A stretch of 64,000 bases of DNA from Gammaproteobacteria bacterium (GCA_003137095.1 PLET01000065.1:1-64000), one strand, 5' to 3'. Shown: positions 21,234 through 31,915, numbered from the stretch's first letter. Made by a program: numbers and translations. The notes: generated from the letters alone by a model not told the origin.

Positions 21234-24200
21234 GTGCCTTTGAATTATTTTGGCTCGCGCAGCGTCAAGCGTGCGCTGTCGGGACAGACGCCCGGAGACG
21301 AGCCGATTTCCGCCGAATTGTTCAGCGTCGAGCGGCTCGAACATTTCGCCGAATCCCTGGCGGCTGACCAGGCGGTGGTCGCGGCACCATCCACCGGCAT
21401 TTCGCTGCGCGGACGATTGCGCGAGAACGCCGCCGTTCTGAACGCCGCGTACTGCACCCTCATCGCCGGTGCGCGCCACACGCCCGTCGTGACGCCGGCG
21501 GCTGCGTGGCTGATGGACAACTTCCACATCGTCGACGCGCACATCCGTGCGATCAGGCGTGATTTGCCGCCCGGCTATTACCGACAGCTGCCGAAGCTGG
21601 CGGGCGGACCGCTGCGCGGCTATCCGCGGGTGTACGGCCTCGGCTGGGCGCTGGTTGCACACACCGACAGCCGCTTCGAACTGGACACCCTGCATCGATT
21701 CTGCCGCGCCTACCAGCGGGTGCAGCCGCTCACCATTGGCGAACTGTGGGCGATCGCCATCACCCTGCGCGTGGTGCTGATCGAAAATCTGCGCCGGCTC
21801 GCCGCCGGCATCGCCTCGCGGCGCGATCAGCGCGCCAGAGCCAACGCTCTCGCCGACTCCGTGTTGCATGCTGATCCGGGCGGCTCCGACGCTCATCCGC
21901 CGGTGCTGCGCGGCCTCGAGGGCGAGCCGCTGCCGAACCCGTTCGCCGCGCAGCTCTTTCAGCGGCTGCGCGACCACGATCCGGAGACCACACCGGCGCT
22001 GGCCTGGCTGCATGCGCGGCTCGCCGCGCAGGGCACGACCGCGGATGACGTCGTGCATGGCGAACACCAGCGTCAGGGCGCCGTGAACGTCAGCGTGCGC
22101 AATGTGATCACCAGCCTGCGCCTCATTTCCTCCGTCGACTGGGCGAAATTCGTCGAGGGCATCAGCCTGGTCGACGAGCTGCTGCGCTCCGAGAGCAATT
22201 TCGCCGCGATCGACTTCGCCGGGCGCGATCTGTACCGCCATGCTATCGAGGATCTGGCGCGTGGCTCGATGAGCACCGAGCTTGAGGTTACGCGGCGTGC
22301 TCTGGATGCCGCGCGGCGCGATCCGGCCGGAACGCGCGACAGCGCCGCCTCGACGCAGCGTTCACGCGAGACCGAGCCGGGCTATTACCTGGTCTGCGAC
22401 GGGCGCGCCGCACTGGAGCGCGAGATCGGGTATCGCGCACCGCTGAATCGGCGCCTCGGGCGCTGGATGCGCTCCGCCGGGGTGGCCGGCTACGCGGGCG
22501 GCATCTGCGCCCTGAGCGTCGCGATCACCGCGGCCTACGTGCTGATGGCGGGTTGGCCGCATCACAATCCCATCGCCGCCGCCGTCGGCGTCCTGCTGGC
22601 GCTGCTCGCGGCCTCGGAGGTGGCCGTTGCGGTGGTCAATTTGTCGATCACGCATCTGATCGAGGCGGCGATATTGCCGGGGCTCGAGCTCGCGGACGGC
22701 GTGCCCGCCGAATTTCGCACCGTCGTCGCGGTTCCCACGCTGCTCGCCGGCACGGCCGACGTCGAAGACCAGCTTCGGGGCCTGGAGGTGCACTATCTGG
22801 CCAGCCAGGACGGCGATCTGCGATTCGCCCTGCTCACGGACTGGCAGGATGCGGAATCGGAGGTCATGCCGGAGGACGCCGCCCTGCTGGCGGCCGCCCG
22901 CGACGGTGTCGCGCGGCTGAACCGTGTTCACGGCGGCATCGACGGCGAGGATCGGTTCTGGCTGCTGCACCGGCGCCGCGTATGGAATGAGCGGCAGCGA
23001 TGCTGGATGGGCTGGGAGCGCAAGCGCGGCAAGCTGCACGAATTCAACCGCCTGCTCCAGGGCTTCACGGATACCAGCTTCGTCGGCGCCGGCGGCGCGG
23101 CGCCGCAGGCTCCGCGCGGCGTCAAATACGTGATCAGTCTGGATGCTGACACGCGGCTGCCGCGCGGTGCCGCCATCAAGCTGATCGGCAAGATGGCGCA
23201 TCCGCTGAACTGGCCGGTGGTCGATGCCGCGCACCGTCGTGTCACGGCCGGCTACGCCATACTGCAGCCGCGCGTGACGCCGGCGTTGCCGGTCGGGCGC
23301 GAAGCCTCGCTGTTCCAGTCGATTTTCTCGGGACCGAGCGGAATCGATCCATATGCGTTCGCCGTCTCGGACGTCTACCAGGATCTGTTCAGCGAGGGCT
23401 CCTACAGCGGCAAGGGCATCTACGATGTGGCCGCGTTCGAAGCTTCGCTCGCGGATCGCGTCGGTGAGAATCGGCTGTTGAGTCACGACCTGTTCGAGGG
23501 CATCCATGCCCGCTGCGGGCTGGCATCGGACATCGAGGTGATCGAGGAGTATCCTTCGCGCTATGACGTGGCCACGGCGCGCGAGCACCGCTGGACACGC
23601 GGCGATTGGCAATTGCTGCCCTGGATATTCGGCCATTCGCAGGTTCCCGCTCTCGGCCGCTGGAAGATGCTCGACAACCTGCGCCGCTCGCTGGTGGCTC
23701 CGGCAGCGATCCTGCTGTACATGCTGGTGTGGACCGGCTCTGCGCCGGCCGCTTGGACCCTGTTTGCACTGGCAACCACTGCGCTGCCCGTGCTGCTGCC
23801 GCTCGCGCTCAGCCTGGTGCCGCGCAGCGGCGACTTCTCGCTGCGCGGCTATTTCAGCGCGATGCGCGATGACTCGGCGCAGGCGTTCTCACTGCTCGCG
23901 CTGCGGCTGATCTTCCTGGCGGACCGCGCCTGGGTACAGGCCGACGCCGCGCTGCGCACGCTGCTGCGGCTCGGCCTGACCCGGCGCGATCTGCTGGAGT
24001 GGACCACGGCGGCGCAGTCCAAAGTGGGGCTGTCTTTCGCGCTGTCGGGCTTCTACCGCCGCATGTCCGGCGGACTGTTGCTGGTGCTGGCAATACTGCT
24101 TCTGCTGTGGAGCACCGGGCGGATGCCCTGGGTCGCCATTCCCTTCCTGCTTGCCTGGGCGTGTGCCCCGACCGTCGCGCGATACGTCAGTCGGCCCGCG

Positions 24201-27200
24201 CCGGCGATGGCGACGGAACCGTTGACCGCCGCAGATCGGACCGAGCTTCGCGCCATGGCGCGCGACACCTGGAGCTATTTCGACACCTTCGTCACGGCCA
24301 GGCAGCAGATGCTGCCACCGGACAACTTCCAGGAGGTGCCGAACCCGGTCATCGCCAATCGCACCTCACCGACCAACATCGGCCTGTATCTGCTGTCCGT
24401 GGTCGCAGCCCGCGAATTCGGCTGGATCGGCACCGCGGATGCCGTCGATCGCCTCGAGGCGAACTTTGCCAGCCTGCACAAGCTCGAGCGGTATCGCGGA
24501 CACCTCTACAACTGGTACGACACCCACGATTTGCGGCCGCTCGATCCGCGCTACATATCCACGGTCGACAGCGGAAATCTGGCGGCGCATCTGATCACCC
24601 TGGAGGGCGCCTGCCGGGAGTGGGCGGCAAAGCCGGCGCTCGGTGCCAATTGGCGCAACGGCATCGAGGATACGCTCGACCGCACCCAGGCCATCGCCCA
24701 GGCTCTCGATGACGGACGCCGCAATTATGGGGTGTCGCCGCGCCAACTCGATGCCGCGCTCGCCGGCATGCGACGCTCGCTGCAGTCGGCGGGGGACGCC
24801 GGCCAAAGCCTGCCGGCGTTGCTGGTGCAGGCAGAAGGTATCCGGGACATCGCCCACGCCATCACCGAGGAGCGGGGTGAAGGCGGCAATGCGCCGCTGC
24901 TCAGGTGGGCCGAGATGCTGTGCGCCAACGTGGTGAGCCAGGCGCGCGACGCGGCCTCACCCGACGTGGCAGGCCGGGCCCTCGCCCTCGCGGAGCAGGC
25001 GCACGGGATGGCGCTCGCCATGGAGTTCGGCTTTCTCATGGAGCCGGAGCGCGAACTGCTGTGCATCGGCTACCGCGTCGCCGAACGTGCCCAGGACAGC
25101 GGCTGCTATGACCTGCTGGCCTCCGAGGCCCGCCTGGCCAGTTTTTTTGCGATCGCGAAAGGCGATCTGCCTGTGCGGCACTGGTTTCTCCTGGGGCGCC
25201 AGCTGACGCCGGTTGACCGCGGATCGTGTCTGGTTTCCTGGTCCGGGTCGATGTTCGAATACCTGATGCCGGTGTTGGTCATGCGCGAACCTCCTGCCAG
25301 CCTGCTCGGGGAGACCTCGCGGCTGACGGTCCGCCGGCAGATCGAATACGGCACGGAGCGCAATCTGCCCTGGGGGGTGTCCGAAAGCGCCTTCAACGCG
25401 CGCGATCTGGAGTTCACCTATCAATATTCGAGCTTCGGAGTGCCCGGACTGGGGTTGCAGCGCGGTCTGAACGAGGAAGCCGTGGTGGCGCCGTACGCCA
25501 CGGGACTCGCCACCATGATGGATCCGAAGGATGCACTTCGCAATTTCGCCCGGCTGGCGGCTCTCGGCGCCCGCGGCCGATACGGCTGGTACGAGGCCTT
25601 GGATTTCACGCCGGCACGGCTGCCGGAGGGCAAGCTCGTCGTGCCGGTGCGCGCCTTCATGGCGCACCATCAGGGCATGACGTTGGTATCGATCGCCAAC
25701 GTGCTCATGGACGGCATCATGCGGACGCGCTTTCATGCCCACCCGATGATCCAGGCAACCGAGCTGCTGCTGCAGGAAAGGCTGCCGCACGAGGCCTCCG
25801 CCGCGCCGCGCGGTATCGGGGAAATGCTGTCCGCGCCGGAAATGCGGGATCTGGCGGTGGCGGTGCCGCGCCGCTTCTCGTCGCCTCACCACATCCAGCC
25901 GCGCACTCATCTGCTTTCCAACGGCAACTACTCGGTGATGATCACGGCGGCCGGCTCAGGCTACAGCCGCTGGCGCGACATCGCGGTGACCCGCTGGCGC
26001 GAGGATCCGACCCGCGATAACTGGGGTTCCTATGTGTTCCTGCGCGATGTCGCCAGCGGCCAGGTCTGGTCGGCCGGCTACCAGCCCATCGGACGCGAAC
26101 CGGACAGCTACGACGTGGCGTATTTCGAGGATCGCGCGGAAATCACCCGCCAGGACGGCCGCATCGTCACGTCCTTGGAAATCGTCGTGTCACCGGAGGA
26201 CGATGCCGAAGTGCGCCGCGTGTCGGTGACCAACCTCGGCACGCGCGTGCGCGAGATCGAGTTGACCACGTATGGCGAAGTGGTGCTGGCGGCGTCCTCT
26301 GCAGACTCCGCCCATCAGGCGTTTTCGAAAATGTTCGTGCAGACCGAATTCGTCGCCGACGGCGGGGTGCTGCTGGCGACGCGCCGCCCGCGGGAGCCGG
26401 CCGAAGCGCGCCTGTGGATTGCGCACGTCAGCGCCCTCGACGGCGAGGCCATTGGCGGCGTGCAATTCGAGACCGACCGGGCGCGCTTTCTGGGCCGCGG
26501 CCGGGAGCTGCGCGACGCGGTGTCGATCGTCGATGCGCGGCCGCTGTCGAATACCGCGGGCACCGTGCTCGATCCCGTGCTCGCATTACGCAGACGGGTG
26601 CGCGTGGCGCCGGGCGCCACGGCGCGCATCTCCTTCTGGACCATCCTGACCACGAGCCGCGAGCAGGCCATCGCACTGGCCGACAAGCACCGTGACGCAG
26701 CCGTGTTCGAACGCGCCAAGACGCTTGCCTGGACCCAGGCGCAGGTGCAGCTGCGATATCTCGGCGTCGACTTCGACGAGGCCCAGGACTTTCAGCGCAT
26801 CGCCAATCGGGTGCTGTATGCGGATTCGGCGCTGCGCGCGCCGCGCGACATTCTGGCCAGGAACCGGTCGGCCGCCTCGGGCCTGTGGCCTTATGGAATA
26901 TCCGGGGATCTGCCGATCGTTCTGGTGCGAATTGACGATGACCACGACGTGGAGTTCGTCAAGCAGCTGCTGCGGGCGCATGAGTATTGGCGCACCAAGC
27001 GCCTCGCGGTGGATCTGGTCATTCTCAATGAAAGCCCGCCGTCTTATGCCGCGGAACTTCAGCACGGGCTGGACGCGGCCATCCGCACCTCGCAATCGCG
27101 GCCCGCCCCGGACGGAGACGGAGCCGGACGCGGCACGGTGTACGTGCTGCGCGGCGAATTAGTGACCGAATCGAGCCGTGAATTGCTGCAGACGGCGGCT

Positions 27201-29747
27201 CGCGTGGTGCTGGTGGCGCGTCGCGGCACGCTGGCCGATCAACTGGCGCGCGTGCGCGAACCGGAGCCCCTGCCGCGCCCGCGGATCAAGGCTCCCGCAT
27301 CGGGCGCGCATATGGGTGTGGCGCGTGCATTGCCGGCACTCGAGTTCTTCAACGGCCTCGGCGGATTCGCCGCGGACGGCCGCGAGTACCTGACGGTGCT
27401 CGACGAGGGCCAATGGACGCCGGCTCCGTGGATCAACGTCGTGGCCAATCCGCATTTCGGGTTTCTCACGTCGGCGGACGGTTCCGGCAGCACCTGGTCG
27501 ATCAACGCGCGCGAGAATCAGCTCACGCCCTGGTCCAACGATCCGGTGGCAGACACGCCGTCCGAGGTCATCTACCTGCGCGACGACGAGTCTGGCGATC
27601 TGTGGAGCGCCACGCCGCTGCCGATTCGCGAACACAATTCCCCCTATGTTGTGCGTCACGGCTTTGGGTACAGCCGCCATGAGCATACCTCGCACGAAAT
27701 CGCGATGGAGCTGCTGCAATTCGTGCCGCTCGAGGATCCGGTGAAGATAGCGCGCCTCAAGCTGGTGAATCGGGGCGGCAGGGCGCGCCAGCTGTCGATA
27801 ACCCATTATGTGGATTGGGTGCTCGGTAACCAATCCAGCAAGACGGCCGCCTTCCTGATCACTGAAATCGATACGCCCACCGGCGCCCTGTTGGCGCGCA
27901 ATCCCTGGAGCGCGGCATTCCAGCCGCGCCACGCGTTCATCGACATGATGGGGCGCCAGCAGACCTGCACCGCCGACCGCGCCGAATTCATCGGTCGCCA
28001 CGGATCGCTGGCGGAGCCGGCTGCCATGCTGACCATGCGGCCGCTGTCGATGCGCACCGGGGCCGGACTCGATCCCTGCGGCGCCATGCAGACCCGGATC
28101 ACGTTGCGGCCGGGCGAGGAGGTTCAGATCGATTTTCTGCTCGGTGAGGAGGCCTCCAGGGAAGCGGCGGTGGCGCTGATCGAGCGCTACCGCCGGCTCG
28201 ACCTCGACGCTGTGCTGAAATCGGTGACCGACTACTGGGACGATGCGCTGGGCGTGCTGCAGGTGAAGACACCCGATCGCTCCATGGATGTGTTGCTCAA
28301 CGGCTGGCTGCTCTATCAGACGCATGCCTGCCGGCTGTGGGCGCGCAGCGCCTTCTATCAGACGAGCGGCGCGTACGGCTTTCGCGATCAGCTGCAAGAC
28401 GTGATGGCGCTGTGCCTGTCCCGTCCGTCGCTCGCGCGTGAGCACATCCTGAGGGCGGCTGCGCGGCAGTTCGAGGCCGGCGACGTGCAGCATTGGTGGC
28501 TGCCCTCCAGCGGTCAGGGGGTGCGCACCCGCGTTTCCGACGATCGCGTCTGGCTGCCGTTCGTGATCGCGCACTACCTCGAGGTGACCGAGGATTTCGG
28601 CATTCTCGACGAACCCGCCTCTTTCCTGGTCGAGGCGCCGCTGGCGCCCGATCATGCGGAGCTGTTCTCGGCACCGGCCTCAACGGAGAAGACGCAGCCG
28701 CTGTTCGAGCACTGCGTGCGGGCACTCGACGGCGCCCTATCCATCGGCTCGCATGGCCTGCCGCTGTTCGGCACCGGCGATTGGAATGACGGCATGAACC
28801 GTGTCGGTGCGGCCGGCAAGGGCGAGAGTGTCTGGCTCGGCTGGTTCCTGTACGCCACCTTGACGGCGTTCGCGCCGGTCGCCGAGCGGCGCGGCGACGC
28901 GGCCAGCGCCGTCCGGTGGCGCAAGCACGCCCACGCCGTGCAACAATCGATCGAGCGGGAGGCCTGGGATGGCGACTGGTACCGGCGCGGCTATTTCGAC
29001 GACGGCAGCCCGCTCGGCTCGGTTTCCAGCGACGAATGCCGCATCGATTGCATCGCGCAGTCCTGGGCCGTCATCTCGGGTGCCGGCGAGCGGGAGCGCT
29101 CGCTACGCGCCATGGCGGCGGTCAATGCGCAGCTGGTGAGCCGCAGCGACGGACTCGTGAAATTGTTCACGCCCGCGTTCGACCACACGGCGCATGACCC
29201 TGGCTACATCAAGGGCTACCCCCCGGGCCTGCGCGAGAATGGCGGCCAATACACGCATGGCTCACAGTGGTCGGTGCTCGCCTACGCCCTGCTCGGCGAC
29301 GGCGACATGGCGGGCGAACTGTACTCGTTGATCAATCCCGTCAATCACTCCAGCACGCGCGCGGGCATCCATCGTTACAAGGTCGAGCCGTATGTCGCGT
29401 GTGCGGACGTCTACACGGCCCCGCCGCACGTCGGCCGCGGCGGCTGGACCTGGTACACGGGTTCGGCAGGCTGGATGTACCGCATCGGCACCGAAGGACT
29501 GCTCGGAATTCACATCCGTGGACGGAAGCTGGCGATCGATCCGTGCATTCCGCGGGGCTGGCCCGGCTTCCAGGCCGCATTAAGACATGGTTCGTCGCGC
29601 TATGCGATCAGCGTGGAGAATCCGAAGGGAGTCAATCGCGGCGTTTGCAAAGCCTTCCTGGACGGAGCCGAAGTCGCGGCGCAACCGTGCGAATTCGGGC
29701 TCGTCGATGACGGCCGCGAGCATCGGATCCGGGTTGTTCTGGGATAG
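21234..29747 (+). CDS. GH94-family cyclic beta-1,2-glucan synthase-like protein, 2837 aa (GTG start)
   Basis: Glucoamylase-like region (SGSMFEYLMPVL, GLGLQRGLNEE, GMTLVSIAN), membrane GT region (YVISLDADTRLPRGAA) and C-terminal phosphorylase-like region (GDWNDGMNRVGAAGKGESVWLGWF). Confidence 0.9.
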   Translation: MPLNYFGSRSVKRALSGQTPGDEPISAELFSVERLEHFAESLAADQAVVAAPSTGISLRGRLRENAAVLNAAYCTLIAGARHTPVVTPAAAWLMDNFHIVDAHIRAIRRDLPPGYYRQLPKLAGGPLRGYPRVYGLGWALVAHTDSRFELDTLHRFCRAYQRVQPLTIGELWAIAITLRVVLIENLRRLAAGIASRRDQRARANALADSVLHADPGGSDAHPPVLRGLEGEPLPNPFAAQLFQRLRDHDPETTPALAWLHARLAAQGTTADDVVHGEHQRQGAVNVSVRNVITSLRLISSVDWAKFVEGISLVDELLRSESNFAAIDFAGRDLYRHAIEDLARGSMSTELEVTRRALDAARRDPAGTRDSAASTQRSRETEPGYYLVCDGRAALEREIGYRAPLNRRLGRWMRSAGVAGYAGGICALSVAITAAYVLMAGWPHHNPIAAAVGVLLALLAASEVAVAVVNLSITHLIEAAILPGLELADGVPAEFRTVVAVPTLLAGTADVEDQLRGLEVHYLASQDGDLRFALLTDWQDAESEVMPEDAALLAAARDGVARLNRVHGGIDGEDRFWLLHRRRVWNERQRCWMGWERKRGKLHEFNRLLQGFTDTSFVGAGGAAPQAPRGVKYVISLDADTRLPRGAAIKLIGKMAHPLNWPVVDAAHRRVTAGYAILQPRVTPALPVGREASLFQSIFSGPSGIDPYAFAVSDVYQDLFSEGSYSGKGIYDVAAFEASLADRVGENRLLSHDLFEGIHARCGLASDIEVIEEYPSRYDVATAREHRWTRGDWQLLPWIFGHSQVPALGRWKMLDNLRRSLVAPAAILLYMLVWTGSAPAAWTLFALATTALPVLLPLALSLVPRSGDFSLRGYFSAMRDDSAQAFSLLALRLIFLADRAWVQADAALRTLLRLGLTRRDLLEWTTAAQSKVGLSFALSGFYRRMSGGLLLVLAILLLLWSTGRMPWVAIPFLLAWACAPTVARYVSRPAPAMATEPLTAADRTELRAMARDTWSYFDTFVTARQQMLPPDNFQEVPNPVIANRTSPTNIGLYLLSVVAAREFGWIGTADAVDRLEANFASLHKLERYRGHLYNWYDTHDLRPLDPRYISTVDSGNLAAHLITLEGACREWAAKPALGANWRNGIEDTLDRTQAIAQALDDGRRNYGVSPRQLDAALAGMRRSLQSAGDAGQSLPALLVQAEGIRDIAHAITEERGEGGNAPLLRWAEMLCANVVSQARDAASPDVAGRALALAEQAHGMALAMEFGFLMEPERELLCIGYRVAERAQDSGCYDLLASEARLASFFAIAKGDLPVRHWFLLGRQLTPVDRGSCLVSWSGSMFEYLMPVLVMREPPASLLGETSRLTVRRQIEYGTERNLPWGVSESAFNARDLEFTYQYSSFGVPGLGLQRGLNEEAVVAPYATGLATMMDPKDALRNFARLAALGARGRYGWYEALDFTPARLPEGKLVVPVRAFMAHHQGMTLVSIANVLMDGIMRTRFHAHPMIQATELLLQERLPHEASAAPRGIGEMLSAPEMRDLAVAVPRRFSSPHHIQPRTHLLSNGNYSVMITAAGSGYSRWRDIAVTRWREDPTRDNWGSYVFLRDVASGQVWSAGYQPIGREPDSYDVAYFEDRAEITRQDGRIVTSLEIVVSPEDDAEVRRVSVTNLGTRVREIELTTYGEVVLAASSADSAHQAFSKMFVQTEFVADGGVLLATRRPREPAEARLWIAHVSALDGEAIGGVQFETDRARFLGRGRELRDAVSIVDARPLSNTAGTVLDPVLALRRRVRVAPGATARISFWTILTTSREQAIALADKHRDAAVFERAKTLAWTQAQVQLRYLGVDFDEAQDFQRIANRVLYADSALRAPRDILARNRSAASGLWPYGISGDLPIVLVRIDDDHDVEFVKQLLRAHEYWRTKRLAVDLVILNESPPSYAAELQHGLDAAIRTSQSRPAPDGDGAGRGTVYVLRGELVTESSRELLQTAARVVLVARRGTLADQLARVREPEPLPRPRIKAPASGAHMGVARALPALEFFNGLGGFAADGREYLTVLDEGQWTPAPWINVVANPHFGFLTSADGSGSTWSINARENQLTPWSNDPVADTPSEVIYLRDDESGDLWSATPLPIREHNSPYVVRHGFGYSRHEHTSHEIAMELLQFVPLEDPVKIARLKLVNRGGRARQLSITHYVDWVLGNQSSKTAAFLITEIDTPTGALLARNPWSAAFQPRHAFIDMMGRQQTCTADRAEFIGRHGSLAEPAAMLTMRPLSMRTGAGLDPCGAMQTRITLRPGEEVQIDFLLGEEASREAAVALIERYRRLDLDAVLKSVTDYWDDALGVLQVKTPDRSMDVLLNGWLLYQTHACRLWARSAFYQTSGAYGFRDQLQDVMALCLSRPSLAREHILRAAARQFEAGDVQHWWLPSSGQGVRTRVSDDRVWLPFVIAHYLEVTEDFGILDEPASFLVEAPLAPDHAELFSAPASTEKTQPLFEHCVRALDGALSIGSHGLPLFGTGDWNDGMNRVGAAGKGESVWLGWFLYATLTAFAPVAERRGDAASAVRWRKHAHAVQQSIEREAWDGDWYRRGYFDDGSPLGSVSSDECRIDCIAQSWAVISGAGERERSLRAMAAVNAQLVSRSDGLVKLFTPAFDHTAHDPGYIKGYPPGLRENGGQYTHGSQWSVLAYALLGDGDMAGELYSLINPVNHSSTRAGIHRYKVEPYVACADVYTAPPHVGRGGWTWYTGSAGWMYRIGTEGLLGIHIRGRKLAIDPCIPRGWPGFQAALRHGSSRYAISVENPKGVNRGVCKAFLDGAEVAAQPCEFGLVDDGREHRIRVVLG

Positions 29748-29798
29748 CCGCCGTTCTGGGTTGGCCGCCGTTTCGGTCCAGCCTATGCGCAAGCTCGG

Positions 29799-30107
29799 CT
29801 AGCGTCGCGGTTCGCTGCGCCGGCGCTGCTCGAGCGAATGCTGAAGCGATGCCGCCGGCAGCGTCGCCTCGGTCAATTCGAGGTGGTCGTCCGCGATGGT
29901 GTTGAGGTCGTCGAAGGTGGCACACCAGGCCTCGATCTCCAGATCGGCAACCTCCCGCGAGATGCCATAGGTCGACTGCAGGCTCGTCGCCAGGCAGTCC
30001 TTGAGCCCGCAGATTTCGGTTAGCTGATCATCGGTCAGCGCCAGCCAGCGGCGCTTGGCCATGATCCTATATTGCGCCCAGCGCAATTGTATGAGATCCC
30101 ATCTCAT
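29799..30107 (-). CDS. CsbD-like stress protein
   Basis: MRWDLIQLRWAQYRIMAKRRWLALTDDQLTEICGLKDCLATSLQSTYGISREVADLEIEAW matches CsbD spacing. Confidence 0.7.
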   Translation of the reverse strand: MRWDLIQLRWAQYRIMAKRRWLALTDDQLTEICGLKDCLATSLQSTYGISREVADLEIEAWCATFDDLNTIADDHLELTEATLPAASLQHSLEQRRRSEPRR

Positions 30108-30163
30108 CGGCACCTCCTCGACGTGCGCCACGTCTTGCGGATCAATTCCGCGTCATTTCCGGT

Positions 30164-30727
30164 TCATTTCCGGGTCATGTGCAGCATGCTGGACAATTCC
30201 TCGGCGTGCTCCTCCTCGACGGCAAGAATGCCCTCGAGCATTCGTCGCGTGGACGGGTCGTGTACATTCATGTACGCGATCATTTCGCGGTACGACTCGA
30301 TGGCAATGCGTTCCGCGATCAAATCCTCCTTGATCATGTCCTCGAGGCTGCTGCCCGCCACGTATTCGGCGTGGCTGCGTGCAGTGAGGCTCTTCGGGTC
30401 GAAGTCCGGTTCGCCGCCCAACTGCACGATGCGCTCGGCGATCTTGTCGGCGTGGCCCTGCTCCTCCTGGGAGTGTACCAGGAATTCCTTCTTGACGGCT
30501 TCCGCAACCATTCCCTGCGCCATGAAATAATGACGCCGATAGCGCAGCACGCACACCAATTCGGTGGCCAGGGCCTCGTTGAGCAGTTTGAGCACGACCT
30601 CCTTGTTGGCATTGTAACTCGGGGTTACCGCACCTTCCTCGATGTGGCGTCGGGCGCGGGCCCGAATGGCGGCCACATCGCTGGGGAGCGGTGGGTTGCT
30701 CGGGTTGCTCTGCTTGGCCTCGCTCAT
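30164..30727 (-). CDS. ferritin-like domain protein (bacterioferritin/Dps-like)
   Basis: KLLNEALATELVCVLRYRRHYFMA...EFLVHSQEEQGHADKIAERIVQLGG. Confidence 0.88.
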   Translation of the reverse strand: MSEAKQSNPSNPPLPSDVAAIRARARRHIEEGAVTPSYNANKEVVLKLLNEALATELVCVLRYRRHYFMAQGMVAEAVKKEFLVHSQEEQGHADKIAERIVQLGGEPDFDPKSLTARSHAEYVAGSSLEDMIKEDLIAERIAIESYREMIAYMNVHDPSTRRMLEGILAVEEEHAEELSSMLHMTRK

Positions 30728-31071
30728 GTTTTGGCTCCGGGTGCGATGGTGAGACGCAGCAGCAACATGCGGATGACTGCGCCAAACGGGATCATTTTCA
30801 AGATGCGCAGCGCGATGACCGGCCGCGAAATGAGCAGACCGCAGCCGAGTGCGGCCGCGGTGCCGACGCCGCCGCCGCTGGTCAGGAACCGCATGGTGCG
30901 GCTGCGCGGAAACTCGCCCGGCACGCCCGGCGAACGCCGGTTGCCGAAGAGCGGCCTGCGATGTGGCTCGAGCAGCGCGCGCAACTCCTCGCGTGACCTT
31001 GCCAGTCTCGACGTCGCGTCTTCGCGGGAGGCGTCGTCTGGGTCGTCGCGCCAGGCATCGCCGGCCATCAT
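30724..31071 (-). CDS. hypothetical protein with C-terminal hydrophobic segment
   Basis: 115 aa ORF overlapping neighbours in the operon; GGGVGTAAALGCGLLIS... Confidence 0.65.
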   Translation of the reverse strand: MMAGDAWRDDPDDASREDATSRLARSREELRALLEPHRRPLFGNRRSPGVPGEFPRSRTMRFLTSGGGVGTAAALGCGLLISRPVIALRILKMIPFGAVIRMLLLRLTIAPGAKT

Positions 31072-31072
31072 C

Positions 31073-31465
31073 TCAATCCTCTCCCGTGGACAGCACTCGA
31101 TTCAGGATCAGTCGATCCTCCTGCCATTCGCCCTTCACGGTGGCGAGAAAAGGCAGCTGAGCGCGCACGAGCCTCGATCGGTACAGCAAGGCGATCACCG
31201 CCAGCGCCAGGAAGCCCGTGCCCATCCAGGCGATGGCCGAAACGCGATGCGGCGTATCCCAGGTGCCGGCGACCACGGCGAGGCATGCCATCATGACCGC
31301 AAAGAGCAGGCTCGCCGCAGCCAGCGCCGTCACGGTCAGTCGTGCCGACCATTCACGCCGTGCGCGCCCCAGATCCTGTGCCACCAGCTCGGCATAGGCC
31401 GACAGATGACGTAGCAGCGCCGGCGCCAACTGAGGCAGGGACCTGAGTAGCCGCATCTCATCCAT
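31073..31465 (-). CDS. phage holin family (DUF1469-like) membrane protein
   Basis: LLRHLSAYAELVAQDLGRARREWSARLTVTALAAASLLFAVMMACLAVVAGTWDTPHRVSA. Confidence 0.75.
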   Translation of the reverse strand: MDEMRLLRSLPQLAPALLRHLSAYAELVAQDLGRARREWSARLTVTALAAASLLFAVMMACLAVVAGTWDTPHRVSAIAWMGTGFLALAVIALLYRSRLVRAQLPFLATVKGEWQEDRLILNRVLSTGED

Positions 31466-31469
31466 GTCT

Positions 31470-31850
31470 CTAGGAGCGGCGGGTTGCGAGAAGACCGATG
31501 GCGACGCCCACGAGTGCCGCCACGCCAAGCGCCTGCCACGGATTCTCGTGGACATAGCCGTCCGCGCTGTCGGCGGCTTGCCGCGCCTGGCGCTTCAAGG
31601 TGCTTGCGCCGTTGCCCAGCGCGAGCTTTGCGGCCGCCAGCGTATGCTCCACCCTGGAGCGTACATTGACGACTTCCGCATCCTTCACGTCCGCGATGCG
31701 CGCGACCAGATCCTCGATGTCGGCGATCAGCCGTTTGAATTCTGCCGATGCGGCGATTCGCATGTTCTCGGCACCACCGGCCACGTCGGCGGCGACCCGT
31801 CGGGCGCCGCTGCGTACCTGGTCGTTCGGTCCGTCATATATCGACTCCAT
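31470..31850 (-). CDS. DUF883 family membrane-anchored protein
   Basis: RQAADSADGYVHENPWQALGVAALVGVAIGLLATRRS; aggagataag RBS before ATG. Confidence 0.88.
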   Translation of the reverse strand: MESIYDGPNDQVRSGARRVAADVAGGAENMRIAASAEFKRLIADIEDLVARIADVKDAEVVNVRSRVEHTLAAAKLALGNGASTLKRQARQAADSADGYVHENPWQALGVAALVGVAIGLLATRRS

Positions 31851-31899
31851 ACCTTATCTCCTCGGGACCTTCGGGTTTGAGGACGAATTGTGGCGGTGC

Positions 31900-31915
31900 G
31901 GCAACGCGCCCGCCA
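31900..31915 (-). promoter_or_regulatory. candidate sigma54 promoter upstream of DUF883 operon
   Basis: Minus strand TGGCGGGCGCGTTGCC: TGGC and TTGC with 12-bp GG-GC spacing; predicted start site about 40 nt before the ATG. Confidence 0.45.

Noticed and set aside
27159-28655. 498-aa minus-strand ORF inside the glucan synthase gene
   Set aside because: Antisense shadow of a clearly conserved coding frame
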